A DNA stretch of 64,000 bases from Enhygromyxa salina (GCF_002994635.1 NZ_PVNL01000138.1:186001-250000); one strand, 5' to 3'. Shown: positions 1 through 10,414, numbered from the stretch's first letter. Made by a program: numbers and translations. The notes: a model not told the origin generated them from the letters alone.

Positions 1-103
1 CCCGGTCCGTCTGAGAAATACCGGGGGCCTGCCGAGTGGATTAATGCCGGCGACATTTAAATCGAGCAGCTAGCAAGTAAATGACCCCCACATGGACCTT
101 GGA

Positions 104-195
104 CTTCGCCGACTGCAGCTGCTGGCGCGTCTGGTCGCTCCGCTCCGCGGGGTCTATTGTTCGCAGGCGCATGTGTGGCCCCCTGGGAGGGGGCT
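104..195. repeat. Intergenic repeat, copy A
   Basis: About 90 bases that reappear in the same orientation at 29653-29744, at roughly 85-88 percent identity counted by eye. The best conserved parts are the first 13 bases after position 108 and the last 30, which end in a G+C-rich hairpin. Both copies lie between genes, and both have a TTTAGACCCCCAC-type string close by (here as its reverse complement near 211-223). The function is unknown; it could be a REP/MITE-like intergenic element. Confidence 0.6.
178..194 (-). terminator. Hairpin downstream of the sigma-factor gene
   Basis: A perfect 7-bp stem (GCCCCCT/AGGGGGC) with a 3-base loop sits 25 bases after the stop codon of the minus-strand sigma-factor gene. 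There is no U-tract, so termination is plausible but not assured. The hairpin is the conserved end of the intergenic repeat; the second copy has the same stem with a changed loop base (29727-29743). Nothing else recognisable lies in 1-218. Confidence 0.35.
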
Positions 196-218
196 CTGAA
201 CACATTCTCTGTGGGGGT

Positions 219-866
219 CTAAACCATCCCCTCCCCTCCAGACTTGGCGGCTAGTCCCCGGAGCGCGGCGTCGCGCAGCTGGGCCGCCCAGTCGTCGAGG
301 TTGGCCAGCGTGCTGCGCAGCTGCTCGGGCGAGCTCGACAGCGCCGTGAGCTGCTCGTTGAGCAGGATGCGCCCGCGACGGATCCGGCTCTTGATGGTCC
401 CGAGCGGCAGCTCGAGCGTGCGCGCGATCTCGGCGTCAGACATCTGCTCCCAATAGTGGAGCTCGAGCGCGACCTGCATATCAACCGGGATCTGCCGTAG
501 CGCCTCGAGCAGCAGCCGCTGCTCTTGCGACTGGGCGATCACCAGGCTCGGGGACGGGTCCAGGTTGTGGGCCGTCACGGTGCCGAAGTCGAGGCGCGCC
601 CGCTCGCTCGCACGTTCACGGTAGTGCTTGCACAGCTGTCGATACGCGATAGCGAACAACCAGCTGCGAAATTTGTGCTCGTTCTGGTAGCGGTCGACCG
701 CCTCGAGGCAGCCCAGGAAGGTCTTCTGGGCCAGGTCCGAGCAGTCGTCGCCGACCTTGTTTCGGAAGAAGCGATCGATGGCCGCGTAGTGACGCGTGAA
801 CAGCTGCTTGCCGGCGCGCTGGTCACCCGCGCGCCAGGCATCGAGGAGATCGTCGTCGCTGCGCAC
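219..866 (-). CDS. RNA polymerase sigma factor, ECF (sigma-70 family)
   Basis: A 215-residue extracytoplasmic-function sigma factor that would direct RNA polymerase to a dedicated promoter set. The region 2 helix bundle covers about residues 10-90 (DLAQKTFLGCLEAVDRY, FRSWLFAIAYRQLCKHYRER). Region 4 covers about 120-175, with a helix-turn-helix around DAEIARTLELPLGTIKSRIRRGR. The GTG start gives the usual N-terminus of the family (MRSDDDLLDAWRAGD). A TATACT hexamer ends five bases upstream of it, so the message is probably leaderless. No anti-sigma factor gene is adjacent. The C-terminal 35 residues are an ordinary extension without a sensor domain. The family call is secure; the regulon is unknown. 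Confidence 0.93.
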   Translation of the reverse strand: MRSDDDLLDAWRAGDQRAGKQLFTRHYAAIDRFFRNKVGDDCSDLAQKTFLGCLEAVDRYQNEHKFRSWLFAIAYRQLCKHYRERASERARLDFGTVTAHNLDPSPSLVIAQSQEQRLLLEALRQIPVDMQVALELHYWEQMSDAEIARTLELPLGTIKSRIRRGRILLNEQLTALSSSPEQLRSTLANLDDWAAQLRDAALRGLAAKSGGEGMV

Positions 867-1342
867 GGTGCAGTATATATGAAGGCGCTCGCCGTAGAGG
901 AGAAGAGATCACCGGCGAAGAAGACCGAGAAGGTGACCCGGCCCGTTGTCTCGGGAGCCGGTTCCAAGGGTTGGGACCCGCACGCAGATCACGTTGTTCG
1001 ATAAAAACCGGTCATCGCCAAAGGCCCCGGCCTGGACCTCGTCGTGCGGATCCAGTTTTTGAGCCCGCACGCGGACGCGAATGAACCACATTCACGAACG
1101 GTGATCTCGCACCACCCGCGTGCGCTGTAGCGGTGAAACGAGTTTCCCGACGCCGACAGGGCTCGCGCCCAGATCGTAGGGAGGGCACGTGGCCACCTTC
1201 TTATCGCTGCGCACCACCGTTCGCTGCGCGCTGCGAACCACTTCGCACTCGCATCGTCACGCGCGCGAGCCCATGAAATCCGACGTCACGCCTGGCCAAA
1301 CCGGCACTCAGCCGCTTATATCGCTCGCGAGAGCAGGACGAA
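867..1342. other. Divergent intergenic region, no gene seen
   Basis: 476 bases between the divergent sigma-factor and fabH genes. The short open frames here have no family features and no ribosome site. Apart from the sigma-gene -10 hexamer I see only a possible TATATC -10 for fabH near 1317-1322. Confidence 0.5.
872..877 (-). promoter_or_regulatory. -10 element for the ECF sigma gene
   Basis: TATACT on the minus strand, 5 bases before the GTG start at 866. The start would lie at or next to the transcription start. Confidence 0.5.
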
Positions 1343-2326
1343 TTGGTGAAGCGCTTCAAGATTCTCGGCACCGGCCTGGCGGTCCCTCAGCGGATCATGA
1401 CCAACTTCGACATCGCGGAGTTGGTGGACACCTCGGACGAGTGGATCACCGAGCGCACCGGCATCAAGCAGCGGCACATCGCCGACGCCGAGACGTCCTC
1501 GGCGACGCTGGGTGCCCGGGCGCTGAAGGACGCCTGCAAGCGCGCCGGGGTGCCAGCCGCCAAGCTCGACGCGATCGTCGTCGCGACCTCGTCCCCCGAC
1601 ACCCTGTTTCCCTCGACCGGCTGTTGGATCCAAAACGAGCTCGGGATCCGTGGGATGCCGGCGTTCGACGTCGCCGCCGGCTGCTCGGGCTACTTGTACG
1701 CGCTCGAGGTCGCGGCCTGCATGCTCGTGGCCGGCTCGGGCAAGCGCATCGGCGTGGTCGGGTGCGAGGTCATGAGCAAGGTCGTCAACTGGACCGACCG
1801 CAGCACCTGCGTGTTGTTTGGCGACGGCGCGGGCGCGGCCGTCATCGAGTCTTGCGAGCAAGACATCGGGCTGCTGGCGTCCAACTGGGGCGCCGACGGC
1901 AGCCTCGCGCCGATCCTGTATCTGCCCGCTGGTGGCACCCGCACGCCCGCGACCGCGCAGACCGTGAAGGACGGGCTGCACACGGTGCAGATGGCGGGCA
2001 ACACCGTGTTTCGCCACGCGGTCCGGGCCATGACCGCGGCCAGCAAAGCCGCGCTCGCGTCCGCCAACTTGACCCCCGACGACGTCGATCTGTTGATTCC
2101 GCACCAGGCCAACATGCGGATCATGGAGGCGTGTCGGCGTCGCCTGGACATCCCGGTCGAGAAGATGGTCTCGATCGTGGATCGCTACGGCAACATGTCG
2201 GCGGCGACGATCCCGATTGCGATCCACGAGGCCCGCGAGGCCGGCCGCATGCCCGATGGCTCGACGGTCGCGCTGGCGGCGTTTGGCACCGGCCTGACCT
2301 GGGCGGGCGCTGTGTTGCGAACCTGA
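1343..2326 (+). CDS. fabH: 3-oxoacyl-[acyl-carrier-protein] synthase III (KAS III)
   Basis: Condenses an acyl-CoA primer with malonyl-ACP to start fatty-acid synthesis; cytoplasmic. The protein has 327 residues, the normal family length. The catalytic triad is visible: Cys114 in AAGCSG, His254 in PHQAN and Asn284 in YGNMSAATIP. The N-terminal GTGLAVPQRIMTN and TDEWI-type (SDEWITERTGIKQR) segments are typical of FabH. The first codon could be TTG 1343 or the adjacent GTG 1346; an AGGA-like stretch lies just upstream. The gene is not inside a fab operon: it stands alone and converges with a membrane-protein gene 7 bases beyond its stop. Some myxobacterial FabH-like proteins act in secondary lipid pathways, so the primer specificity is open. 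Confidence 0.93.
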   Translation: MVKRFKILGTGLAVPQRIMTNFDIAELVDTSDEWITERTGIKQRHIADAETSSATLGARALKDACKRAGVPAAKLDAIVVATSSPDTLFPSTGCWIQNELGIRGMPAFDVAAGCSGYLYALEVAACMLVAGSGKRIGVVGCEVMSKVVNWTDRSTCVLFGDGAGAAVIESCEQDIGLLASNWGADGSLAPILYLPAGGTRTPATAQTVKDGLHTVQMAGNTVFRHAVRAMTAASKAALASANLTPDDVDLLIPHQANMRIMEACRRRLDIPVEKMVSIVDRYGNMSAATIPIAIHEAREAGRMPDGSTVALAAFGTGLTWAGAVLRT

Positions 2327-2333
2327 GCGGTAA

Positions 2334-2927
2334 TTAGACGCTCGCGGAGGCGAGCCAGGCGAGCAGCCCCAGCGATCCGTGTCCGCTCGCGAGCGCGAAG
2401 GCGGCTACCCGCATGCGCTTCTCGGGGGCCCCGAGCAAGACCAGCACCGACATCGACAGCCCGGCGCCCAGCCACAGCGTCGCGACCTCGACCAGCTCGG
2501 GATCTCCGTCGGCGCTGAGCAACGCCCGACCCACGAGCACGAGGATCGCCAGCGCCCCCCACCACAGGCCGCGATGGCCAACCCGCGCGACGGCGCTTCG
2601 CTGCGTCCACAGCCACCGCGATGCGGTGCCGAGCCCGCGCCACGACGCGCCGACAACCCGCAGCGTGAGCGCGGACAAGCGGGGCCACACCCACCTGGCG
2701 CTGATCGCCGTGGCTTGCGCAACGCCGTGCCACACGGTCCGGGTCGTGGACACGACCACGTGCGCGCCGTGAGCGGTCGCTTCACGGACCGCGGCGACCG
2801 TCTCGGGATCGACCATCGAAGCCCCCGGCGGGCGTGGGCTTCGGGTGGCAGATCCGCTCGCGGAAGCCCTCTCGGACCGGTTCTCGCCTGATTTGCGCGG
2901 CGAACGCTTGCCTGGCGACGAGCCCAT
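2334..2927 (-). CDS. Small membrane protein, unknown function
   Basis: 197 residues if it starts at ATG 2927, or 160 if at ATG 2816. The first 40 residues are basic and Ser-rich. The rest holds an amphipathic segment and three likely membrane helices (WGALAILVLVGRALL; TLWLGAGLSMSVLVLLGA; the C-terminal GHGSLGLLAWLASASV), with a cytoplasmic-looking EKRMR between the last two. I recognise no family. It converges with fabH and diverges from the exported protein at 3016. The frame is supported by hydrophobic segmentation rather than homology; two other frames over the same DNA give Arg-rich products with no such pattern. Confidence 0.5.
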   Translation of the reverse strand: MGSSPGKRSPRKSGENRSERASASGSATRSPRPPGASMVDPETVAAVREATAHGAHVVVSTTRTVWHGVAQATAISARWVWPRLSALTLRVVGASWRGLGTASRWLWTQRSAVARVGHRGLWWGALAILVLVGRALLSADGDPELVEVATLWLGAGLSMSVLVLLGAPEKRMRVAAFALASGHGSLGLLAWLASASV

Positions 2928-3003
2928 CACGCGCGAGTGTTCCAGCTCAGCACCAGCGGTCAACTTTCTGGCGAACCCGGCAGCCCGGTCTGGGTCCCGG
3001 TGG

Positions 3004-3009
3004 TAGCCT
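3004..3009 (+). promoter_or_regulatory. -10 element, leaderless start at 3016
   Basis: TAGCCT followed by exactly 6 bases and the GTG start codon. No Shine-Dalgarno sequence is present. Confidence 0.5.
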
Positions 3010-3015
3010 GACGCG

Positions 3016-4155
3016 GTGACTCGCGCTCGGCTGCTCCCCCTGCTGCTCGGCCTATCCATGGTCTTTGTCAGCGGGACGGCTGCCGAAGCCAAGAAGGTCA
3101 TCGTCCGCAACGTCAAGCCCGCGCCACCAAGTCCGCGTCCCCCTCCGCCACCGGCGTGGGACCAGGCCGAGGAGATCGGCAACGGTGGCTACGTGCCCAG
3201 CGGCCCCGAGGCCAACGGCGAGGGCAGCCCCATCGCGCTCGTCGAAGCCACGGCCACGGTCTGGGCCCTGGCCGGCAGTCGCTCATGGACCGGCTGCTCG
3301 AGCGTCGCGCACGAGGCCTCCAACCAGCTGTTCGGCTACCACGAAGACGTCAACAACTACCGCGAGAACCACCACTGGGCGATCCAGGCCCGCGAGTGCC
3401 CGAACGTCCCCGAGGTGCTCGCGATGGCGGCCCGCAGCGAGCTGCTGCGCCGCTTCGATCTGCCCGAGGGCCTCGACGAGACCACCGACCTCAGCACGAT
3501 CGAGACCGGTGTGCTCGACAGCCGCGCTCAGGCGCAAGCGTGGATCGACGCGGCCCTGGTCGAGCAGGCGCGCCGTCGCGACAATCGCGGCCTCGGCCTC
3601 GAGTACTGGCGCGGCCGGGCGCTGCTGTCCACGGGTGACCTCGTCGGCGCGCGCAAGGCGTTGCTGCGCTCGCTCGCGCGGGCCAGCGTCGAGGGCTGGA
3701 AGCTCCGCCGCCTGCTCGCGCTGACCGAGCTGTACGCGGGCAACCTCGACGCCGCGCTCGACCTGGCCAAGCGCGCGTTTATCGACGCCCCGGAGGCCGA
3801 TCGGGTCCCCTCCTACTTCGTGCTCGCGCTCGTGCTCGATCGCGCCGGAGATCAGGCCGGCGCCCGACGGCGCATGCAGACCGCGCTCGATCGCGACGAG
3901 GGCAGCCAGCTGCGCTCGCTCGAGTCCGCGATGCCCCTGCACGAGCGGCTCTACACCCGGGCCTACGCCAAGACCGTGCGCAGCGAGGCCAGCGGGGCGC
4001 TGCGGCTGTGGAACGCCTACCTCGCCCGGCCCGAACCCGAGGACCCCGAGCGCCGCCTCGCCGAGCGGCACCAGACCGCGCTTCGTCCCCTACCCGGCAA
4101 CCTCGGCGGACCGGCCCACGCCAACGAGGGCGCCGCCGCCAGCGGTGGGCCCTGA
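3016..4155 (+). CDS. Exported TPR-like repeat protein
   Basis: 379 residues. A signal peptide (about residues 1-25, cleavage after AEA) is followed by a Pro-rich linker. The body has paired helices of tetratricopeptide character between about residues 195 and 310 (LEYWRGRALLSTGDLVGARKAL, LLALTELYAGNLDAALDLAKRAF, YFVLALVLDRAGDQAGARRRMQ). It probably acts in the periplasm or on the surface as a protein-interaction scaffold. No catalytic motif was found. The GTG start fits the signal peptide and the -10 hexamer six bases upstream. The gene ends 50 bases before panB but is unlikely to be functionally linked to it. Specific function unknown. Confidence 0.72.
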   Translation: MTRARLLPLLLGLSMVFVSGTAAEAKKVIVRNVKPAPPSPRPPPPPAWDQAEEIGNGGYVPSGPEANGEGSPIALVEATATVWALAGSRSWTGCSSVAHEASNQLFGYHEDVNNYRENHHWAIQARECPNVPEVLAMAARSELLRRFDLPEGLDETTDLSTIETGVLDSRAQAQAWIDAALVEQARRRDNRGLGLEYWRGRALLSTGDLVGARKALLRSLARASVEGWKLRRLLALTELYAGNLDAALDLAKRAFIDAPEADRVPSYFVLALVLDRAGDQAGARRRMQTALDRDEGSQLRSLESAMPLHERLYTRAYAKTVRSEASGALRLWNAYLARPEPEDPERRLAERHQTALRPLPGNLGGPAHANEGAAASGGP

Positions 4156-4205
4156 CCCCCACCCAAGGTTTGCAAGTGGCCCGCAAACATCGTACGTGAG
4201 CTCCC

Positions 4206-5111
4206 ATGGCTGAGTCCATTCCGCGTAAGCCAGTCACCGTTCCGGATATCCTCGCCCGCAAGCGCGACGGCGTGCCGATCGTAATGGTCACGGCCTACGA
4301 CGCGACCTTCGCTCGGCTGATCGACGCGTGTGACGTCGACATCGTGCTCGTCGGCGACAGCCTCGGAATGGTCATGCAAGGTCACGAGCACACGCTCGAG
4401 GTCACCGTCGAGCACATGATCTATCACGCTCGCTGCGTCCGTCGGGCGCTGCGGTGCGCTCACTTGACGGTCGACATGCCGTTCATGAGCTACCAGACCA
4501 GCCCCGACCTCGCGGTCGCCAACGCCGGTCGGTTGATCAAAGAGGGCGGCGCCGCCTCAATCAAGCTCGAGGGTGGCGCGCACGTGCTCCCAGCGATCGA
4601 GCGCATCGTCGCCGCCGGCATCCCGGTCATGGGCCACCTCGGCCTCACCCCCCAGAGCGTCCACGCCTTCGGTGGGTTCAAGGTCCAGGCCCGCGACGAG
4701 CAGACCGCCGAGCGCCTGCGCGACGAGGCAGCTCAGCTCGAGCGAGCCGGCTGCTTCTCGATCGTGCTCGAGGGCATCCCCGCCGCGCTGGCCACCGAGG
4801 TCTCGGCCTCGCTCACGATCCCCACGATCGGCATTGGTGCCGGCAACGGCTGCGACGGCCAGGTCCTCGTCATGCAGGACCTCCTCGGCCTCGACGACAG
4901 CTTCAAGCCCAAGTTCGTCAAGCGCTACGCCACCTTGGCCGATCCGGTCCGCGACGCATTCTCGGCGTTCGCCGCCGACGTCCGCTCGCGCGCGTTCCCG
5001 GGCCCGGAGCACAGCTTTGCCAGCAAGAACCCGCGGGTCGCCGCCGCCCCCGATCCCGAGCCCGACGACCACGGCGAGCCCCCCCGCCGCGCCGGCTACG
5101 GCCCTCGCTGA
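4206..5111 (+). CDS. panB: 3-methyl-2-oxobutanoate hydroxymethyltransferase
   Basis: First committed step of pantothenate synthesis: transfers a hydroxymethyl group from 5,10-methylene-THF to 2-oxoisovalerate, giving ketopantoate. The 301 residues form a TIM barrel. Family residues are visible: Asp51 in VGDSLG, Asp90 in TVDMPF, Glu122 in KLEGG (metal and substrate ligands) and the catalytic Glu189 in VLEGIP, followed by PTIGIGAGNGCDGQVLV. The last 35 residues are a Pro/Asp/Glu-rich tail. panC follows 18 bases later, so the two form one transcription unit and share the pathway to CoA. No panD is seen nearby. Confidence 0.96.
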   Translation: MAESIPRKPVTVPDILARKRDGVPIVMVTAYDATFARLIDACDVDIVLVGDSLGMVMQGHEHTLEVTVEHMIYHARCVRRALRCAHLTVDMPFMSYQTSPDLAVANAGRLIKEGGAASIKLEGGAHVLPAIERIVAAGIPVMGHLGLTPQSVHAFGGFKVQARDEQTAERLRDEAAQLERAGCFSIVLEGIPAALATEVSASLTIPTIGIGAGNGCDGQVLVMQDLLGLDDSFKPKFVKRYATLADPVRDAFSAFAADVRSRAFPGPEHSFASKNPRVAAAPDPEPDDHGEPPRRAGYGPR

Positions 5112-5129
5112 GCCCCCCAGATCCCCGAC

Positions 5130-5984
5130 ATGGCGATTCGTGTGGTGCGCAGCGTGGCGGAGCTCCGCGGATGGCAGGCGCAACACGCCGGTCGCGAGCT
5201 CGCCTTGGTCCCGACCATGGGCTTCCTGCACGAGGGCCACCTCGAGTTGATGCGAGCCGGCCGAACCCACGTCCCCCGCGAGCGCGGCGAGCTGGCGCTC
5301 TCGATCTTCGTCAACCCAGCCCAGTTCAACGATCAGGCCGATCTAGACAGCTACCCCCGCGACGAAGCCGGCGATCTCGTCAAGGCCGAGTCCGCCGGCG
5401 TCGACGTGGCCTTTGTCCCTGAAGTCGACGAGCTGTACCCCCCCAACGCCAGCACCTACGTCGAAGTCGGCGGCCTCGACCAGCACCTGTGCGGCGCCAC
5501 CCGCCCCGGCCACTTTCGCGGCGTCTGTACGGTCGTCTCCAAGCTGTGGCAGCTGTTCTCCCCCACCGTTGGCCTGTTCGGACAAAAGGATTTTCAGCAG
5601 CTAGCGATCATCCGCCGCATGCATCGCGATCTATTTTGGCCCGGTCAGGTCATCGGCGTCCCCACGATGCGCGAACCCGACGGACTCGCCCTCTCGAGCC
5701 GCAACGCCCGCCTGACCCGACCAGGGCGGGCCGCCGCCCTCGCTATCCCCCGCTTCTTGCAACTCGTGAACCAGCGCTACGCCGCCGGCACACGCAACGC
5801 CTCGCTGCTCATCGAGGGCGCCGAGCAAGCCCTATCCCCAGGGCGAATTCACTATGTCTCCGTCGTCGACGCCGACCAGCTACAGCCAGTCGAGCAAGCC
5901 GACACCCCTACCCTGGTCGCCCTCGCCGTCTTCTTCGACGACGTCCGCCTCATCGACAATACCCTGCTCGGCGGCCCCCCATAG
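5130..5984 (+). CDS. panC: Pantothenate synthetase (pantoate-beta-alanine ligase)
   Basis: ATP-dependent ligation of pantoate and beta-alanine. The 284 residues show the class I nucleotidyl-transferase signature GFLHEGHLEL (His34 and His37), then SIFVNPAQFN, the FGQKDFQQL motif and a KMS-like region (ALSSRNARLT). The length is normal for the family. It follows panB directly in the same operon; no other biosynthetic genes are attached. The second gene has no clear ribosome site of its own, which is consistent with cotranscription. Confidence 0.96.
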   Translation: MAIRVVRSVAELRGWQAQHAGRELALVPTMGFLHEGHLELMRAGRTHVPRERGELALSIFVNPAQFNDQADLDSYPRDEAGDLVKAESAGVDVAFVPEVDELYPPNASTYVEVGGLDQHLCGATRPGHFRGVCTVVSKLWQLFSPTVGLFGQKDFQQLAIIRRMHRDLFWPGQVIGVPTMREPDGLALSSRNARLTRPGRAAALAIPRFLQLVNQRYAAGTRNASLLIEGAEQALSPGRIHYVSVVDADQLQPVEQADTPTLVALAVFFDDVRLIDNTLLGGPP

Positions 5985-6086
5985 CAATCAGGGGAATCAG
6001 CGTGGTGACTTGTCACCCAATGGCGCAGGGATTAGACCCCAACCGGACTGAGGGAATCGCCTCATTTACCAGCGGCGACGCGGCGC

Positions 6087-6092
6087 TAGTGT
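6087..6092 (+). promoter_or_regulatory. -10 element, leaderless start at 6099
   Basis: TAGTGT, 6 bases, then the ATG of the Gly-Asp lipoprotein gene. This decides ATG 6099 over the in-frame TTG at 6093. Confidence 0.5.
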
Positions 6093-6098
6093 TTGAGA

Positions 6099-7163
<1,065 letters not shown>

Positions 7164-7313
7164 GCTCAGAGCGGCGCTCGGGTTTGAGGTCGCGTCGCCA
7201 GGTACGTCGCTGAGCGTCGAGGTCGAGGAGCCGAAACACAGCTGTACTGGGTGTACTGCAAGTTTTCGGCGACACCGATCTCGGCGGTCAGTGGTCCGGC
7301 CGGTGGGAACAGA

Positions 7314-9989
7314 TTAACGCCCCCGAACCGGATACAACCCCAAGAACGCCACCCCCACACAAACGACGATGGCCATCACCCCCACCTCCCCGATACTCCG
7401 CAACCCCGCATGATTCGCCGCCAACAACCCAGAGAATCCCGCCACGGTGGTCATCGCCGACAGCAGAGAGGCCTTGCCAGTCGCCCCCAGCGAAGCCTTC
7501 CCCCGGCCATGCCACAGGTGAATGCTCGCATCGATCCCCAGCCCCACGACCGCCGGCATCACCACCAGATTGAAGAAGTTCAACCGCAGAGGCCACAACC
7601 CCATGAACGCCAGCGCCACCATCACCCCAAGCCCGAGCGTAGCGAAACAAGCCACGGTCCCCTTGAGCTCCCGCAGATCCACCGCGATGAACAGCAAGAT
7701 CACCACCAGCGCGTACACGGGGATCCGCTCCGCGTCGTGCTCGACCAGCCGCATGAGATCCGCAAACACCAGTCGACTGTCGGCAGCACGGACGTCCGTC
7801 CCCTCCAGCAGCGTGTCCAGCCGGTTCCGAACCGCGACGAGCTCATCAATGCTCCACCCCGCGATCTCGAGGTAGGCATGGGCGATCCGATCGCTGCGCC
7901 CGTCGGTCTCCCGAAACGGCTCGACCGTCCACCCCGGCAGCTCCTCGAGCGTCAGCGGGTCGGCCTTGGTCATGTGCTCGAGCGCCTCGAGGTGGGTCTG
8001 ATACGCCCGGGCCTTCTCGTCGAGATCCGGCAGCTCGGCCAGCAGATCATTAGTCCGCTCGCCGATCTGCGCGATCACGGGAGCCTTGAGATCCTGCTGC
8101 GTGGGCATCACCGTGCGCAGGCTGTAGACCTCCTTGACCCACGGCTTGCGCGGCTCCCCCGTGTCGATCGCCCCAGCTAGCAGCTCGCCGCTCTCCTCGG
8201 CCGCGACCAGCCGATCCACGACGATCTTCAGCGACTCCGGATCATTGGCGACCAGCGCCAGCGACTTGTAGCGACCGCCAGTCTGCGCGTAGGGGATCTC
8301 TTGCTCGGACTCCGCGAGCACCGCGTCGGGCTCGTCGCTCGCGTTGAGCACCCGGGTGTCCTTCTCCATCCGCAGCTTGGGCGCGCCGTACAGCGCGACC
8401 CCAGCGAGCAGCACCAAGATCACGTAGCGCCCCTTGGCGAACCACCCCGCGACCGGGGGCGACACCAGCTTGTCGGCGACCGGCGGCCTGACCTTGGGCG
8501 GTCGACGAAGCGGCCCGAGCACCGTGTCGATCGCCGGCACCAACACCAGCGCCGCGATGAAGCACAGCACCACCCCCGCCGCCGAGATCATCCCGAACTC
8601 ACGAAACGCCGTGAACTCGGCCAGCATCAGCACCAACAAGCTCGCGGCGGTCGTGGCCATGGTCGCGGCCAGCGGACGGAAGTGCCCGCGGATCACCGCT
8701 GGCCAGTCCCCGTCGCGGCCTTGTTGCTCACGCAGCGCGTACAGGTGCACGCAGAAGTCCACGCCCATCCCAAACAACACGGCGAACAGGAACACCGTCA
8801 GCGCGTTGAGCTGGCCAAAGCTGAGCTTGGCGACCGCGAGCGTCATGCCCATCGCAACCCCCATCGGCACGATGATCAGCGGCAGCACCCGCAGGCTGCG
8901 AAACCCGAGCAGCAACACGGCGAGCACCAGCGTGCCCGAGATCCACGTGGCCCGTCGCGCGTCGCGGACGATCGTGTTGACCGGCCCCGACACGTTGTAG
9001 GCCGCGACCACCTGGACCCTGGTCTCGGCCGCGATCCCAGCCTCGCGCAGCTCCTTCGCGCGGCGCTCGACCCGGCCGACGGCGTCCTGCGCGAACTGGA
9101 CGTCGGTCGCCGGCGTCGACAGGCTCGCGTGGATCGTGCGGACCTTGCCGTCCTCGGCGGAGTAGGGCTTGCCGACATGCTCGGCCCAGTCCACCTCGCC
9201 GCGCTCGTTCTCCTCCGGCCAGATCAGCGCGACCTCGTCGGCGTCGAGCGTGCCCTGGGCGATCAAGCTCTCACGCTGCTCGGCCAGGAAGGCCTCGAAG
9301 TCGGGCTTGTCGGCGGCCGGCTCTGCGTCCGCGGCTGGCGGCTCGGGCTGCTCGCCTGGCTCGGGTTGCTCGGGTTGCTCGGGTTGCTCGGGTTGCTCGA
9401 GTTGCTCGCCTTGCTCGGGAGCGGGCGCCCAGTCGAGATCGTCGAAGCCTTCGTCGTCCCAGTCTTCCCCGACCGTCACCTCGTCGGTGTTGACGTCTCC
9501 GCCGCCGAGCCCCGGTCCGATCGCGCGGGCGATCGCCTGCTTGCGCTCGGCCTCGAGCTCGTCGCGCAGCTCTTCGAGCTGATCGAGCTCGAGCATGTAC
9601 AGCGCGTGCGCGCGCAGCGGGGTGTAGTCGCGCTCGGCCGTGAGCGACAGGGTCTCGCGCCAGCTCGCGACCTCGTCCGCGAGCCCGATCACCATCGCGT
9701 TGGCGTCGGCGGCCGTCGGCGCCTCGATCGCGATCACGAACCCTTCGGAGCTGCCCTTGCGCTCCTCGAGCAGGTTGAGCGCCTTCACGCTCGGCGCGGA
9801 CTTTGGCAGCAAGCTCCGCAGGTCGGTGTCGATCTGGATCGACGCGCCGAACCACACGGCGAACGAACCAATCAGCAGCGCCACGAGCAGGACCGCCGCG
9901 CTGCGAGTGCGAGTGTTGGTGATCCAACCAACCACGGCGGCGCAGCGACGCGCCAGGGGCCCTGCACGGGACGGCTCGGTCAACGCCAT
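7314..9989 (-). CDS. MMPL/RND-superfamily exporter
   Basis: 891 residues from ATG 9989. The layout is an N-terminal helix (about 31-50), a large periplasmic loop, a five-helix block beginning at ATWISGTLVLAVLLLGF, a second single helix (RYVILVLLAGVALYG), a second loop, and a C-terminal helix block (IPVYALVVILLFIAVDL onward). GMGVDFCVHLYALRE and GLGIDASIHLWH are the paired central helices with the conserved Asp typical of the MMPL/HpnN branch, which moves lipids and hopanoids. An acidic insertion with six Glu/Gln-Pro repeats lies in the first loop. A TACGCT hexamer eight bases before ATG 9989 supports that start. It is divergent from the sulfotransferase-aminotransferase operon, and I infer that it may export that pathway's lipid product. 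Confidence 0.85.
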   Translation of the reverse strand: MALTEPSRAGPLARRCAAVVGWITNTRTRSAAVLLVALLIGSFAVWFGASIQIDTDLRSLLPKSAPSVKALNLLEERKGSSEGFVIAIEAPTAADANAMVIGLADEVASWRETLSLTAERDYTPLRAHALYMLELDQLEELRDELEAERKQAIARAIGPGLGGGDVNTDEVTVGEDWDDEGFDDLDWAPAPEQGEQLEQPEQPEQPEQPEPGEQPEPPAADAEPAADKPDFEAFLAEQRESLIAQGTLDADEVALIWPEENERGEVDWAEHVGKPYSAEDGKVRTIHASLSTPATDVQFAQDAVGRVERRAKELREAGIAAETRVQVVAAYNVSGPVNTIVRDARRATWISGTLVLAVLLLGFRSLRVLPLIIVPMGVAMGMTLAVAKLSFGQLNALTVFLFAVLFGMGVDFCVHLYALREQQGRDGDWPAVIRGHFRPLAATMATTAASLLVLMLAEFTAFREFGMISAAGVVLCFIAALVLVPAIDTVLGPLRRPPKVRPPVADKLVSPPVAGWFAKGRYVILVLLAGVALYGAPKLRMEKDTRVLNASDEPDAVLAESEQEIPYAQTGGRYKSLALVANDPESLKIVVDRLVAAEESGELLAGAIDTGEPRKPWVKEVYSLRTVMPTQQDLKAPVIAQIGERTNDLLAELPDLDEKARAYQTHLEALEHMTKADPLTLEELPGWTVEPFRETDGRSDRIAHAYLEIAGWSIDELVAVRNRLDTLLEGTDVRAADSRLVFADLMRLVEHDAERIPVYALVVILLFIAVDLRELKGTVACFATLGLGVMVALAFMGLWPLRLNFFNLVVMPAVVGLGIDASIHLWHGRGKASLGATGKASLLSAMTTVAGFSGLLAANHAGLRSIGEVGVMAIVVCVGVAFLGLYPVRGR

Positions 9990-10414
9990 GTCGCGGGAGC
10001 GTAGCAGTCGGGCGAGCGGGTACGAGCGCCGTCGAGCGAGGTTACGAATCCATGTCACACGCCAGGCTCCGGGCCCGTACCCGTCGAACGCGCCGACCCA
10101 CGCTCCACGCCGGCGACCTGAGGCGTGAGCTTGCCCTCTGCCAGAGCTTCGCTGCCCTCCCCCTGCCAGCGGGGCCATCGCGGAGCCTCCCGGTCGCTCG
10201 AGTTGTCGGTCGGCAGGTACTAGCCTGGCCTGGAGATATCCGGCACGATTCCGCCAACGGTCGATCACCCCCGCTCGCCGTCACTCATGCTCGCGTCTCC
10301 GCACCTCGCCATGTTGCCGCGCCTCGATGTCGGCTTGCCGCCATTGGGGGGCTCGTGTATGCGAGCGGCGCGCTGCAGCTCGGTCGCGGGCAACCAGAGG
10401 GATCAGGCGGTTCA
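9990..10414. other. Divergent promoter region
   Basis: 425 bases between the exporter and the operon. The operon's first frame is open across most of it, but its codons there encode a Arg/Pro-rich, non-conserved stretch, so I treat it as non-coding. A TAGCCT hexamer near 10221 could serve the operon. I see no clear operator. Confidence 0.4.
9998..10003 (-). promoter_or_regulatory. -10 element for the MMPL exporter
   Basis: TACGCT on the minus strand, 8 bases before ATG 9989. The same hexamer precedes two other minus-strand genes here (34318, 48356). Confidence 0.45.

Noticed and set aside
1189..1342. Possible upstream extension of the fabH region or small gene
   Set aside because: The frame (Arg/His-rich) lacks family features and a ribosome site; the real fabH starts at 1343/1346.
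10052..10414. N-terminal extension of the GMC helper subunit
   Set aside because: Arg/Pro/Ala-rich sequence without Tat signal or homology; the helper fold begins at GTG 10415.
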